A stretch of DNA of 64,000 bases, from assembly GCA_036375715.1 (NCBI GenBank), contig DASVBS010000083.1:1-64000 (forward strand), written 5' to 3'. Of this stretch, positions 1 through 9,482 are shown in pieces (position 1 is the first letter of the stretch; every line of letters starts with the position of its first letter). The position numbers were made by a program, and so were the translations under genes. The notes under the pieces are model-generated. The model was not told the origin of the DNA, did not search any database, and worked only from the letters and a program-made list of their open reading frames with translations. Source of the stretch: Longimicrobiaceae bacterium (lineage in GTDB: Bacteria > Gemmatimonadota > Gemmatimonadetes > Longimicrobiales > Longimicrobiaceae).

Positions 1-6
1 CGCTTC

Positions 7-975
7 GTGAGCCGGGGCGGCAAGGGGTGGATCACGGTGGCGCTGGGGGCCTGGGTGCTGGTGGGGCTGCTGGGGGAGAGCGGCGGCTGGGTGGAGGTGG
101 TGCGCAGGGGCACCGAGCAGGTCGCGGTGCGAGAGGCGGTCCACACCGGGAGCGCCGGGACCTCCGGCAGGGGCGCGAACGCGGGCTCCGGGACTGCTGG
201 AAGCGCCCGGACCACCGGGACCCCGGCCCTGTCCCCTACCGCAGTGGCCGGCACCGACACGGCCCCCTCCACTCCGCCCGCGCTCGCCGCACTGGATTCG
301 TCGCATGCCGGGACAGAGAGCAACACGGACAGCGGATCCCTGGCCAGCACCCAGCCGGAACCCACCGAGCAGGGTGCCGCCGGGCAGGGTTCCGCGGAAG
401 ACACAGTCACGGCGCGGGATTCGGCGGCCTCCGAGGCTCCCCCTTCCCCCCCGACGCCGCCGGATGCGCCCTGGATGGCGATCACCCAGGCGCACATCGA
501 CGCGCTGGACTTCAGCGATCTACCTCCGGATGAGGGCGTGGTGGCGCCGATCGCCAGCCGCGACGACCTGCTCCCCTACCCGGAGCTGGCAGAGGAGCTG
601 GAGTGCCTTCGCACCGAGCTGCTGCGTTGGGAGCCTGCGGCGGTGCGGGATCCGGTGCAGCGCGCCCGGAACCTCCTGATGGTGGCGGCCGTACCGGACG
701 CGACGCAGATGGAGTGGCTCGAGCCGTGGGTGCCGCTCGAGATCTTCGACTATCTGCGGGCGGACATCCACGAGCCCCACCTGAGCAAGATCCTCTACTG
801 GATCATCACCCACCCGAACGAGGGCGACGATTCGGCCGCCGACCAGCTACGTCCCCTCTGCATCGACGTGCAGGGTCGCGCCGCCGACACGCAGCTCCTG
901 CGCGAGCGGGTCGCCCTCTACGCGATGAAGCTTCTGGGCAGGCTGCAGGGCAAGATCAGAGTCGAGGGGGAGTGA
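7..975 (+). CDS. Hypothetical membrane-anchored or secreted protein, start uncertain
   Basis: A 322-residue protein of unknown function. Residues about 8-27 form one hydrophobic segment (signal anchor or uncleaved signal). A long low-complexity linker rich in Gly, Ser, Thr, Ala and Pro follows to about residue 155. The C-terminal 165 residues look globular, acidic and helical. I recognise no family. The GTG at 7 is taken as start, but the frame is open to the window edge, so the gene may begin upstream. It converges on the universal stress gene with only four bases between stop codons. Confidence 0.6.
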   Translation: MSRGGKGWITVALGAWVLVGLLGESGGWVEVVRRGTEQVAVREAVHTGSAGTSGRGANAGSGTAGSARTTGTPALSPTAVAGTDTAPSTPPALAALDSSHAGTESNTDSGSLASTQPEPTEQGAAGQGSAEDTVTARDSAASEAPPSPPTPPDAPWMAITQAHIDALDFSDLPPDEGVVAPIASRDDLLPYPELAEELECLRTELLRWEPAAVRDPVQRARNLLMVAAVPDATQMEWLEPWVPLEIFDYLRADIHEPHLSKILYWIITHPNEGDDSAADQLRPLCIDVQGRAADTQLLRERVALYAMKLLGRLQGKIRVEGE

Positions 976-979
976 AGCG

Positions 980-1894
980 TCAGGCGACGATTGCGCGCGG
1001 CACCGCTTCCTCCTCCTCGAGGCTCCGCCGGCGGGGCAGGCGTAGGCCGCGCGGCGGCCCGATCAGCAGAGGCCGGCGCGAGAGGTGAACCAGCTTGCCG
1101 TAAACATCGCCGGTAATCACCTGTCCGGGCACCGGGACGCCGTGGCTCCCCGCCGCGATCAGCTCGGCATCGACCAGCTCGGCCACGTGGAGGATCTCGT
1201 CGGCCGGGTCGCCGACGCGCATGTGCGCCTCGACCGCGACCGTTCCCGGAAGCTCGAGCTCGGTGGCCAGCTCGGTGAGCTGGCGCTCCACCGCCAGGTG
1301 GTCCGCCCGCGCGGGGGTGTCGCGCCGGGGAGTGACGTGGACCAGGTGTAGCTGCGCTCCAGGCTCGAGGTCCTCCATCGCCTCACGCGCGATCTCCAGG
1401 CTGTGGCGGGATAGGTCGACCGCCACCACCACGTTTCGCGGCAGCTCCTCATAACCCGTCGGAACCACCAGAACGGGTACGTTCAGGCGGCGAATGAGGT
1501 CGAGGAGCATCTCCCGGACGAGCCAGTGCTGCGCCGTATCGGCGTCGTCGAGACCCACCAGCACACGGCCGGCCTCGCAGTCCAGCGCGTAGCTGGCGAT
1601 CGTCCGCGCCACACCCCCCACCTGGACGGTGAGCGGCCAATCTTCCACCGCGCCGCCTACCTCCTGGAGCTGCCCGCGAACCCGCTCCCGCAGCGTGCGA
1701 ACAGCCGCCTCCGCGGGCGGCGGGCGCAGCGAACGCTGTGGATCGTCGCCCCGGACGATCCGCAGCGCGGCGGGATCGTGAACGGCAAGCACCTCCACCC
1801 GTGCCCCTTCCCGCTCGGCCAGCGCACGGGCCATTCGGAACACGCTGACGCCCGCGGGCCCCCCGTCGGCTGCCACCAGGATGGTCGGAGTCAT
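980..1894 (-). CDS. Universal stress protein, two UspA domains
   Basis: A 304-residue cytoplasmic protein with tandem UspA folds. The first begins MTPTILVAADGG, the second near residue 150 with RNVVVAVDLSRHS. The second domain ends in the nucleotide-binding type signature, seen as ELIAAGSHGVPVPGQ followed by G..Y.KLVHLSRRPLLIGP. The family binds ATP or responds to stress without a defined reaction. The ATG at 1894 is preferred over an upstream in-frame start at 1942 because the UspA beta-1 strand begins directly after it. It is a single gene with its own upstream gap. Confidence 0.9.
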   Translation of the reverse strand: MTPTILVAADGGPAGVSVFRMARALAEREGARVEVLAVHDPAALRIVRGDDPQRSLRPPPAEAAVRTLRERVRGQLQEVGGAVEDWPLTVQVGGVARTIASYALDCEAGRVLVGLDDADTAQHWLVREMLLDLIRRLNVPVLVVPTGYEELPRNVVVAVDLSRHSLEIAREAMEDLEPGAQLHLVHVTPRRDTPARADHLAVERQLTELATELELPGTVAVEAHMRVGDPADEILHVAELVDAELIAAGSHGVPVPGQVITGDVYGKLVHLSRRPLLIGPPRGLRLPRRRSLEEEEAVPRAIVA

Positions 1895-2194
1895 TCCCTG
1901 TCTTCCGTTACTGGTTTCACGCAGTGTCCCGCTTCGGGTCACCGCATCGTCCGGTCACGTCCCGTCGACCCTCGTCGACAGGATATCGCCAAGTATCGGC
2001 CGGACCGGTTGCTCAGGAGAGAAAGTGGTGTCGCCGCCGAGGCGGCGATGTAGGGTGACCCTGGTAGCTCGTGTCATCGAACACCCGCTTCCGTGGTCGG
2101 CCAGAGCACCGCGTCCGGCCGCACCACGGGAGCATTCCGCGTACCAGTTGAAAGACGAGCGAGACGGTGGGCGCGTTACTCGTGCGGGGCCGCT
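1895..2194. other. Intergenic region between stress protein and dehydrogenase
   Basis: This 300-base gap must hold the promoter of the stress gene and the 3' end of the dehydrogenase transcript. It contains an 8-base inverted repeat at 2031-2048 (TCGCCGCC / GGCGGCGA) and a GTCGAC...GTCGAC dyad near 1964-1979. Neither has a clear T-run. No reading frame here looks coding. Confidence 0.4.
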
Positions 2195-5119
2195 TCAGCG
2201 CGACGTCTCGGGCTGCTGGGCCACGTCGTCCGTTGCCAGCAGCTCGTCGAGCCCGCGCACCAGTTCGGCCTGCTCCTGCCGATTCTCGGCGAGCGCCACG
2301 CTGGCCGCCAGTGACTTCACGGCCTCGTCGCCGCCGATCGCCGCGACCCGGCGAACGGTGAAGGGAAGCATGTCCGGCAGCTCCGCATTCAGCGCCACCT
2401 GCAGCGCCCGGTCCATGTCGACCGTGGCCAGCGGCTCCGCGGCGTACCAGACCATCAGGGGGAGGTTGTGGTCCTCGGAATCCTCGACGCGGGCGGCAAG
2501 GGCTTCCACCGTCTCCCAGCGATCCTCAGGCGCGACCCGCTGCATCGCGGAGGCGAGGTAGAGCCGCACCACTGGCGAGGAATCCTCCGTGGCCATACGC
2601 GCCATGCGCTCCAGCGCGCGAGCCGGGATCTCGTGATCCTCCGCCAGGAACTGGATCGCCCAGGCGCGCACGTACTCTTCAGGATCGGACAGCAGACCGA
2701 TGAGGTCGCGATCGCTGAGTCCCTGCGTCACGTGTAGCGCCCACAGGGCACGCAGTCGATGCCGTACGTCGGTCTCCTCCCGTAGCATTCGCTTCAGCGC
2801 CGCGTGGACCTGCCGATCGGGGCCGCGCTCCTGGAGGATTCGGCGGGCGTGCCGCACGTACCAGTCGTTGCGATGAAGCTGCAACTGCACCAGCTCCAGG
2901 CTGGAGAGCGACTGCAGATCAACCGGTTCCCAGTGGTCGTTCACGTGGGAGACCTGGTAGATGCGACCCAGTGTCTTGTTGTGAACGTCGGGGTTGGGGC
3001 TGTGGCACTGGTTCTTGTCGTACCAGTCGATGAGCCACACCGACCCGCTCGGGCCGTAGCGCAGATTGATCATCTGCGACCAGGAGTCGTTGGCCACCAG
3101 GAAGTCCGGCCCGTGGCGACCCACGTATCCCGATCCCTGGCGCTCCAGGATGTCGGTGTTCGTGCGAGCGCCGTGCACGTTGTTCATGAAGATCCGGTTG
3201 CGGTACTCCTCCGGCCACGATCCGCCCAGATAGACCATCGCCCCGGCATGCGCGTGTCCGCCACCGACCGCTGCCGATCGGTTGTTCCCGGCATGCGGCC
3301 CGTAGTCACCCACCCAGTGCACGTGGTCGCCGTGCGACTTGATGTCTTCGAAGACGAAGGGGTTGAAGTGCTCGCCATCCTGCCGTTGATAGTGGGCGCC
3401 CTGGATGACGTGGAAGAAGTGGGGGATCACGCATCCGATCATGAACGCCTGCCCGTAGTCGTCGAAGTCGAGCCCCCAGGGGTTACTCCCCCCTTCGGCG
3501 AAGACCTCGAAGATTTTCTTCTGCGGGTGATAGCGCCAGACGCCCGCATTGATCTTCACCCGCTCCTCTTTGGGCGTCCCCGGCTTGCCCACCTCGGAAT
3601 TGGTGAACACTCCCTGCGTGCCGTACAGCCACCCATCCGGCCCCCACCGGAGGCTGTTCAACGTCTCGTGCGTGTCCTGGTAGCCCCAACCGTCGAGCAC
3701 GATCTCCGGCTCACCGGCCGGTTTGTCGGTCGCCGAGTCGATGGGGACGTACAGGAGGTACGGTGCCGCGCCCAGCCACACCCCGCCGAAGCCCACCTCG
3801 ATACCGCTGACCAGGTTCAGCCCCTCCATGAAGACCTTGCGTTGGTCGAGCGTGCCGTTCCCGTCGGTGTCCTCGAAGATCAGGATACGATCCTTCCCTT
3901 GCCCTTCGGGCGCTCGCACGGGATACGTCATCGCCTCCACCACCCATAGCCGCCCCCGGTCGTCCAGGGTGAAGGCGATCGGCCGCACCACATCCGGCTC
4001 CGCGGCTCCCAGCGTCACCTTGAACCCCTCCGGGACATCCATCGCCGCAACCGCGTCCTCACCGGAGTAGCCGCCTTCGGGGATGTAGTCGAGCGGCGGC
4101 AGGATCCGGATCTCGGAGGGATCGAGCTCGTTGGGGAACTGCGGCCGGGTGGGGTGCAGCCTGAGCGCATCGAATGCGATGTAGGCTAGCTTGTTGTCCT
4201 TGATGTAAGGGATCCCCGACATCCCGTGCTCGCGATCGATCAGGCGGACGTACACGTCCTCGCCCACATGCGGGCTCAGATCCACGACCACGGGCCGCAG
4301 CGTCGATCCCCCGTAACCCGAGATCTCGAAGAGCACGCTGTCGTCTTCGGCGCGGACGATCTCGACGCGGGTGTCCTTGAGGGCGCCGCCTGCGGTGCGG
4401 AAGGAGACGAACGGCTCGGTCACGGTGAAGGGCTCGGAGACAAGGGTACCCCTTGCCAGGTAGGTGATGGTGTCTCCGCTGCTCACCCAACGGCTCCCCT
4501 CGAAGCCGGTCACCCCCTGGGCGTTGTCTGCACTCCGCACCGCGTTCCCGGCAAACGCATCGCCTTCGGCGCGCCAGCCTTCGAGCGTGCCGTCCTCGAA
4601 ATCCACGTTGACGGGCTCGCCGTCATGGGTCGGCACCACGGCCGCGACCTCGGGACCCCCCTCCTCCAGCAGCTCGAACTTGCCCTCCATGCCCGCCGCG
4701 CGGTGGCCGGGAATGGTGCAGAAGTAGGTGTCGGGGCCGTCGGCGACGAAGGTGACAGACGCGCGATCGCCCACGTCCAACACCTCGCTGCTCTTGATGT
4801 CCATTCGCTCCAGGGCGATATCGTGCGTCAGCGCCTCCACTCCCACGATGGTGATGCGCACCCGCTCGCCTCGCGCGGCACGGAGCACGGGGTTGCGCAC
4901 GCCGTCGATCTCCCCGCCGACGCCGCGATACCCGAGCATCGACGCCTCCAGGACGAACTCCCGGTCGACGTCCTCGGCCGCCACCTGCTGCGCGCCCGCC
5001 GTCGCGGGCGCGAAACCGATGACGAGGAAGGCCGCCCACCAGAACGTCCATCGATAAGAAAGCCGGTGGGAAGCTCGAGCGGATGACGAGGAAGCGAGCC
5101 GATGGAGGAACGAGTACAT
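2195..5119 (-). CDS. Cupredoxin / PVC-type membrane-bound dehydrogenase / HEAT fusion protein
   Basis: A 974-residue exported protein. An N-terminal signal (to about residue 43, ending TAGAQQ) precedes a plastocyanin-like domain. Its probable type-1 copper ligands are His99, Cys134, His139 and Met144 (C-TIPG-H-RAAG-M). Residues about 165-335 form a beta-sandwich of carbohydrate-binding type (VDFEDGTLEGW...). A six-blade beta-propeller typical of PVC-type membrane-bound dehydrogenases runs from about 365 to 720. HEAT-like repeats fill the C-terminus. No CxxCH haem motif is present, unlike many relatives with a C-terminal cytochrome domain. The likely role is periplasmic sugar or polyol oxidation with copper as electron relay; this is inferred from the domains. 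Confidence 0.75.
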   Translation of the reverse strand: MYSFLHRLASSSSARASHRLSYRWTFWWAAFLVIGFAPATAGAQQVAAEDVDREFVLEASMLGYRGVGGEIDGVRNPVLRAARGERVRITIVGVEALTHDIALERMDIKSSEVLDVGDRASVTFVADGPDTYFCTIPGHRAAGMEGKFELLEEGGPEVAAVVPTHDGEPVNVDFEDGTLEGWRAEGDAFAGNAVRSADNAQGVTGFEGSRWVSSGDTITYLARGTLVSEPFTVTEPFVSFRTAGGALKDTRVEIVRAEDDSVLFEISGYGGSTLRPVVVDLSPHVGEDVYVRLIDREHGMSGIPYIKDNKLAYIAFDALRLHPTRPQFPNELDPSEIRILPPLDYIPEGGYSGEDAVAAMDVPEGFKVTLGAAEPDVVRPIAFTLDDRGRLWVVEAMTYPVRAPEGQGKDRILIFEDTDGNGTLDQRKVFMEGLNLVSGIEVGFGGVWLGAAPYLLYVPIDSATDKPAGEPEIVLDGWGYQDTHETLNSLRWGPDGWLYGTQGVFTNSEVGKPGTPKEERVKINAGVWRYHPQKKIFEVFAEGGSNPWGLDFDDYGQAFMIGCVIPHFFHVIQGAHYQRQDGEHFNPFVFEDIKSHGDHVHWVGDYGPHAGNNRSAAVGGGHAHAGAMVYLGGSWPEEYRNRIFMNNVHGARTNTDILERQGSGYVGRHGPDFLVANDSWSQMINLRYGPSGSVWLIDWYDKNQCHSPNPDVHNKTLGRIYQVSHVNDHWEPVDLQSLSSLELVQLQLHRNDWYVRHARRILQERGPDRQVHAALKRMLREETDVRHRLRALWALHVTQGLSDRDLIGLLSDPEEYVRAWAIQFLAEDHEIPARALERMARMATEDSSPVVRLYLASAMQRVAPEDRWETVEALAARVEDSEDHNLPLMVWYAAEPLATVDMDRALQVALNAELPDMLPFTVRRVAAIGGDEAVKSLAASVALAENRQEQAELVRGLDELLATDDVAQQPETSR

Positions 5120-5198
5120 GATCTTCGGTTCCGTGGAGCTGAGCTGTAGAGCTGAAAAGAGAAGAACCGCGCGCTCCTGATGCGGGGCGCGCCCGTCG

Positions 5199-6455
5199 TC
5201 AGCGGGTGGGTTGTGGCTGCGCCGCTTCCCAGGCGGCGCTATCCACGTATTGGACCTCGTGCAGCAGCACGGCAGTCATCCGCTTGTTCGCGATGACAAC
5301 GTCCGGCAGCTCGTCGGCGTTGACGTCTCCCACCACCACCTGCACACCCACGCCGGAGTCATCGTCGATCAGGTACGGCACGAACTCCACACCGCCATTG
5401 CCGTCGCGAACCGTCCGGAACCAGTAGATGACAGGAGGAGCGTCCGCATCCACGTCCCCGGTGGAGCCGTGCGCCCAGTGACGCTTTCCCGTCACGATGT
5501 CCAGTAGGCCGTCCCCGTCCATGTCAACGAGCTCCACTGCATGGAGCTGAGCGAAGCGGACGCCGTAGGGGTTGTCCGAGGGCTCATCGCCCATGATTTC
5601 GTGGCGGACGAAGCGGGTCCCCCCCGCGTCACCGACCTGCTCGAACCAGGCGAGGCCGTAGCCGTGGGCGTGGAGGCTGGTCACCACGTCGTTGTCCCCG
5701 TCGCCGTCCAGGTCGTAGACGTACATCTGCGCCCCGCCCTGTTCGGCAAAGTCGGCCGCGTGGCGGGTCCAGGTCTGACCCTCCTGCAGGGTGGCAGGCT
5801 GTTCCCACCAGCCATCCTTGTCCAGCACGTCCAGGCGCCCGTCTCCGTTCACATCACCGACACCCAACCCGTGCGTGAACTTCTGCCATCCGCCGTCCTC
5901 GCTGATGGGGCGGAAGGTCCAGGGGCGGGTCGGATCGCTCCAGTCCGGCTCAACGTAGCCGTACCTGCTACCGTGAATGCAGACGATCTCGGGCCGACCA
6001 TCTCCGGTGAGGTCGAGCCAGGCGGGAGACTCATTGTCGACACCTTGGAAGACAAGATGCCGCTCCCAGTGCCCCTCACCCGCCTCCCCGGGATTGCGGT
6101 ACCAGGACGCCTCCTCACCCGGGAAGCCGATGATGAAGATGTCGTTCCAGCCGTCGTCGTCGAAGTCGTAGACGTGGGCGAAGAAATTGTCCGAGTACCC
6201 TTCCGGATCGAAAGGCTTCGGGGGATAGTACTCGTGCCGCTCGGTGAACTCGGGACCGGCGTACCAGTACGGACCGGCCACGATATCCATCACCCCATCC
6301 CGGTTGAGATCCCCGTAGGTCGCCCCTTCCGCGTAGAAGGTCTCCGAGAGCACGATTTTGCGGAAGGAATGCAGCGCCGGTTCCGGGTTGGTAGCGGTGG
6401 CGGTGCATCCGGCGAACGCGGGCAAAGCACAGAGCAGCGCAGCGACTGGTCGCAT
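5199..6455 (-). CDS. FG-GAP/VCBS-repeat lipoprotein
   Basis: A 418-residue protein with a lipoprotein signal (lipobox LPAFAGC). At least five FG-GAP/VCBS-like repeats carry Asp-rich calcium loops, such as GDLNRDGVMDIV, YDFDDDGWNDIF, GDVNGDGRLDVL, YDLDGDGDNDVV and VDMDGDGLLDIV. It should form a surface beta-propeller. The ATG at 6455 is chosen over 6542 because the signal peptide starts there. Such proteins often sit beside PVC-type dehydrogenases, as here, and probably act in the same extracytoplasmic carbohydrate process; the ligand is unknown. Confidence 0.8.
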   Translation of the reverse strand: MRPVAALLCALPAFAGCTATATNPEPALHSFRKIVLSETFYAEGATYGDLNRDGVMDIVAGPYWYAGPEFTERHEYYPPKPFDPEGYSDNFFAHVYDFDDDGWNDIFIIGFPGEEASWYRNPGEAGEGHWERHLVFQGVDNESPAWLDLTGDGRPEIVCIHGSRYGYVEPDWSDPTRPWTFRPISEDGGWQKFTHGLGVGDVNGDGRLDVLDKDGWWEQPATLQEGQTWTRHAADFAEQGGAQMYVYDLDGDGDNDVVTSLHAHGYGLAWFEQVGDAGGTRFVRHEIMGDEPSDNPYGVRFAQLHAVELVDMDGDGLLDIVTGKRHWAHGSTGDVDADAPPVIYWFRTVRDGNGGVEFVPYLIDDDSGVGVQVVVGDVNADELPDVVIANKRMTAVLLHEVQYVDSAAWEAAQPQPTR

Positions 6456-6544
6456 GATCGGCTGATTCCTGGAAGGGGATGGCTGGGGACGTGGTCCGGT
6501 CCCAAGAATAGTCCCAACAATGCTCAACTCGCCACCGTCCAAGG

Positions 6545-7660
6545 TCAGGACACCGGGGCGAAGTCGATGATCTCCTTGATTCCAGTACGGTTCAGAGCCC
6601 GCTCCGCAAAGGCTTCCATCGGGTACCGCCCGGTGATCATACGCCGGAGCGCCTGAGGCCAGGCCGCGTCGAAGGCCGCCAGATCCTCGACCGCCGCGGT
6701 GAAGTCGTCGTGGCTCGCGTTCACCGTACCGGCGAGAACGAGATTCCCACCGACCATGCGGTTGAGCAGTGCGTCCGCTCCGACCTCGAGCCGCCCGCCG
6801 CCTCCCGTGGCCCCGGTGAGGATGAACACCCCGTTGGGACCCATCCGCTCTACCACCGCCAGCGTGAGCGCCGGCGCGCCCGCGGCCTCGTAGACCAGCT
6901 CGATTCCCCCGATCCGCTCGGCCAGGGCGTCCACGGGGACATCCCGGGCCGAGATGTAGGTCGCGCCGATCTCGCGGACCAGGGCGCCTCGGTTGCTCCC
7001 CTCCTCTTCGCGCGAATAGACGGTCACCTCACACTGCCGCAGCCGCAGGAGCATGGCGGCAAGCAGACCCACCGGTCCCGCCCCCAGGACGAGCGCCCGC
7101 CTCCCGTGCAGAATCTCGCGGTCGTCGGCATCTCGTAGCCACGGGAGCCGACGCTGAATGCTGACGTACTGGCGCAATCCCTTCTCGGCGATGGTCAGCG
7201 GCTCCACCAGGACGCCCGAGGCACGCAGTTCGACCGGAATACGATAAAGATATCGCTCATTCTCGGCGAAGCGCTCGCTCAGAAATCCATGGGCCCCGAA
7301 GATCCCGCGCTCTGTGTACCTGCCGGTCACGCAGTAGTCCTGCGCACCCGAGCGGCAAGCGGGGCAGCGGGCCTCCGGGCACGGCCTACGGACGGAAGGG
7401 ATCACCAGGTCGCCGGGCGCCAGCCCCTGCACCCCCTCCCCCACCGCCTCCACCACCCCGAGGGCCTCGTGTCCGAGAATCAGGTAGTCCTCCCCAGCAG
7501 GGGCGTACCCGAAGTGGAACGCGCACAGCTCTCCGTCCGTGCCGCATACGCCCACCTCCAGCGTGGTCACCAGCACCGAGGTCGGATGGCTGAGGCGAGG
7601 TTCCGGGTGGCGCACTACCCTCACCTCGCGGCTCGCGTGAAAGGCAGCGACTGCTTTCAT
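6545..7660 (-). CDS. Glucose 1-dehydrogenase-like zinc alcohol dehydrogenase
   Basis: A 371-residue cytoplasmic medium-chain dehydrogenase. Catalytic-zinc residues are Cys39 and the His64-Glu65 pair (GHEALG). The four structural-zinc cysteines are Cys94, Cys99, Cys102 and Cys110. The Rossmann glycine motif is ALVLGAGPVGLLAA. The sequence after the zinc lobe and the C-terminal half resemble archaeal-type glucose dehydrogenase. It should oxidise an aldose or polyol with NAD(P). The start ATG overlaps the upstream gene's TGA as ATGA, so translation is coupled; an in-frame start at 7741 would overlap that gene by 85 bases. Confidence 0.85.
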   Translation of the reverse strand: MKAVAAFHASREVRVVRHPEPRLSHPTSVLVTTLEVGVCGTDGELCAFHFGYAPAGEDYLILGHEALGVVEAVGEGVQGLAPGDLVIPSVRRPCPEARCPACRSGAQDYCVTGRYTERGIFGAHGFLSERFAENERYLYRIPVELRASGVLVEPLTIAEKGLRQYVSIQRRLPWLRDADDREILHGRRALVLGAGPVGLLAAMLLRLRQCEVTVYSREEEGSNRGALVREIGATYISARDVPVDALAERIGGIELVYEAAGAPALTLAVVERMGPNGVFILTGATGGGGRLEVGADALLNRMVGGNLVLAGTVNASHDDFTAAVEDLAAFDAAWPQALRRMITGRYPMEAFAERALNRTGIKEIIDFAPVS

Positions 7661-8724
7661 CGCGTCGGCACCAGCCCGTCGGGGACGAGCACGGCCTTGA
7701 CCAGCTCGCCGCGCCCCATCCCCTCGAAGCAGCTGCGCCAATCTTCCAGCGGAGCTACCCGGGAGACCAGCGGTCGCGGGTCCAGTACTCCCTTACCAAG
7801 AAGCTGCACCACCCGCTCCCACACCGGGTAGGTATGGCTGAAGCTTCCGCGGAGGGTGACGGCTTTCTGCACGAGTGGATCGAGAGAGTATCCGAGTGGC
7901 TGCGGCCCCCAGCCCACCTTGGTGATCTGCCCCTGCGGGCGGACCCAGCGCAGCGCTCCTTCCAGCGCGGCGGACGAGCCGCTCGCGTCGATCACCAGGT
8001 CGGCGCCGAACCCATCACCCAGCTCACAGAGCGCCTGGTCGACATCGTCCTCTCCCACCGTGAGCGTCAGCGTCGCCCAGTGCTCCCGGGCGAGCCGCAG
8101 GCGCTCGCCGTCGCGCTCGACGCCGACCACCACGACCTCCCCCGCTCCACGCAGCCGCGCGATGTGGGCGCACAGCAGACCAATCGGTCCGGGACCGATC
8201 ACCACCACCACATCACCCGGGCGCAGAGGGCTGCTTTCGACCACCGCCTCGTAGGCCACGCAGCAGGGCTCAGCCAACGCGGCAACCGCGAAATCGAGCC
8301 CCTCGGGGAGGCGATGGAGGCAGCGGGCCGGCACCCTTACGTAGGCCGCCATCGCGCCGTCCACGCCGTAACCGAAGCCCCGCCGGGATGGATCCAGATT
8401 GTACCGGCCTGAGCGACAGAATGGGGAGGTGAGGTCGATCTCAGCCGCGGTCTCGCTGACGACCCGGTCGCCGGGGGCAAAGCCTACGACTCGCTCTCCG
8501 ACCCGGTCCACCACACCACAGAACTCGTGACCCAGGACCACCGGCACGTTGACCGGCCACGATTGCGTGTTGTGGTACTGGTGCACATCGCTCCCGCAGA
8601 CCCCCACGGCGGCGACGCGTAGCAGCACGTCCTCGGGGCCGATCTCGGGGACGGGAATCTGCCGCAGCTCGCAGGCGCCTGGCGCGAGCTCGTAGTGCAC
8701 CAGGGCGGGCATCGTCATGGACAT
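7657..8724 (-). CDS. Zinc-dependent alcohol/polyol dehydrogenase lacking the structural zinc site
   Basis: A 355-residue medium-chain dehydrogenase related to sorbitol (L-iditol) and threonine dehydrogenases. Catalytic-zinc residues Cys43 and His66-Glu67 (GHEFCG) are present, as is the nucleotide motif VVVIGPGPIGLLCA. The lobe that usually carries four cysteines for structural zinc keeps only one (SPFCRSGRYNL), so that site is lost. It lies in the tight sugar operon, five bases after the decarboxylase-like gene, and is coupled to the next dehydrogenase. The substrate is unknown. The start at Met1 could also be Met3 or Met5. Confidence 0.85.
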   Translation of the reverse strand: MSMTMPALVHYELAPGACELRQIPVPEIGPEDVLLRVAAVGVCGSDVHQYHNTQSWPVNVPVVLGHEFCGVVDRVGERVVGFAPGDRVVSETAAEIDLTSPFCRSGRYNLDPSRRGFGYGVDGAMAAYVRVPARCLHRLPEGLDFAVAALAEPCCVAYEAVVESSPLRPGDVVVVIGPGPIGLLCAHIARLRGAGEVVVVGVERDGERLRLAREHWATLTLTVGEDDVDQALCELGDGFGADLVIDASGSSAALEGALRWVRPQGQITKVGWGPQPLGYSLDPLVQKAVTLRGSFSHTYPVWERVVQLLGKGVLDPRPLVSRVAPLEDWRSCFEGMGRGELVKAVLVPDGLVPTR

Positions 8725-8729
8725 CTGGA

Positions 8730-9482
8730 TCAGGGCAGCTTGTGCGCAGGGCTCCGCTTCACGCGGCTGACGAATTGGGAGATGATCTCGTGCAGAGCTT
8801 CGTCGTCGGCTCCGGGCTCGAACGCGCGATCGCTCACTGCCAACGGGGCTCCGATCACGGTAAGTGGTGCTCCGAGCGCCGGCGCGTGGGCCGCCTGCTC
8901 CAGCGAGAGGCCACCGACCGCCTGCAGCGGCAGGTCCACCGCCTGGCGAATGGCCGCGAGATCGTCGAGGGGAGACAGCCCCGGCCGGGCGTGGCGCTCG
9001 TCGAAGCCCGTGTGTACGACGATTACGTCCGCTCCCAGGTCGCGCATCTGACGGGCCGCGGAGACCTTGTCCTCGCAGAGCATCACGTCGGCCATGAGCA
9101 GACCGTCGTAGTCCCGGGCAGCGCGTGCGGCTTCCCGCACGGTGTGCTCATGTGCGACCGCCATGACCACGACGAAGGTCGCCCCGGCGCGGTACATCAT
9201 CTCCGCCTCCAGGTAACCGGCGTCCATCGTCTTCAGGTCCGCGATCACCGGATGATTGGGGAATCGTTCCGCCAGGGCGCGCACCGCGTGCAGGCCCTCG
9301 CCCAGAATCAGTGGTGTCCCCGCCTCCAGCCAGTCGACCCCCGCGCGCACCGCGATCTCCGCGGTGGCGATCGCAGTGGGGAGGTCGGGCAGGTCGAGGG
9401 AGATCTGGACGGTGGGGGTGCGCTCGCGCAGGCGACGCCGAAGCTGCTCGAGCCTGGTCACGATGTCAGGGTGGGAAGCCAC
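8730..9482 (-). CDS. 3-hexulose-6-phosphate synthase / 3-keto-L-gulonate-6-phosphate decarboxylase family protein
   Basis: A 250-residue TIM barrel of the orotidine-monophosphate-decarboxylase superfamily. Family marks are ISLDLPD, the phosphosugar loop EAGTPLILGEG and the metal/catalytic signature ADLKTMDAG (Asp-x-Lys-x-x-Asp). The C-terminal phosphate-binding loop is LQAVGGLS...VIGAPL. Members make hexulose-6-phosphate from formaldehyde and ribulose-5-phosphate, or decarboxylate keto-gulonate-6-phosphate to xylulose-5-phosphate. The usual Lys of the LIKAEG loop is Leu here. No 6-phospho-3-hexuloisomerase is nearby, so the reaction is open. The GTG at 9482 is the longest start; the GTG at 9461 would give a GTGA overlap with the upstream stop and may be the real one. 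Confidence 0.8.
   Translation of the reverse strand: MASHPDIVTRLEQLRRRLRERTPTVQISLDLPDLPTAIATAEIAVRAGVDWLEAGTPLILGEGLHAVRALAERFPNHPVIADLKTMDAGYLEAEMMYRAGATFVVVMAVAHEHTVREAARAARDYDGLLMADVMLCEDKVSAARQMRDLGADVIVVHTGFDERHARPGLSPLDDLAAIRQAVDLPLQAVGGLSLEQAAHAPALGAPLTVIGAPLAVSDRAFEPGADDEALHEIISQFVSRVKRSPAHKLP

Noticed and set aside
2804-3949. Long plus-strand reading frames opposite the dehydrogenase, and similar frames opposite other long genes
   Set aside because: They lie entirely within recognised genes on the other strand, lack domains and ribosome sites, and reflect high GC content.
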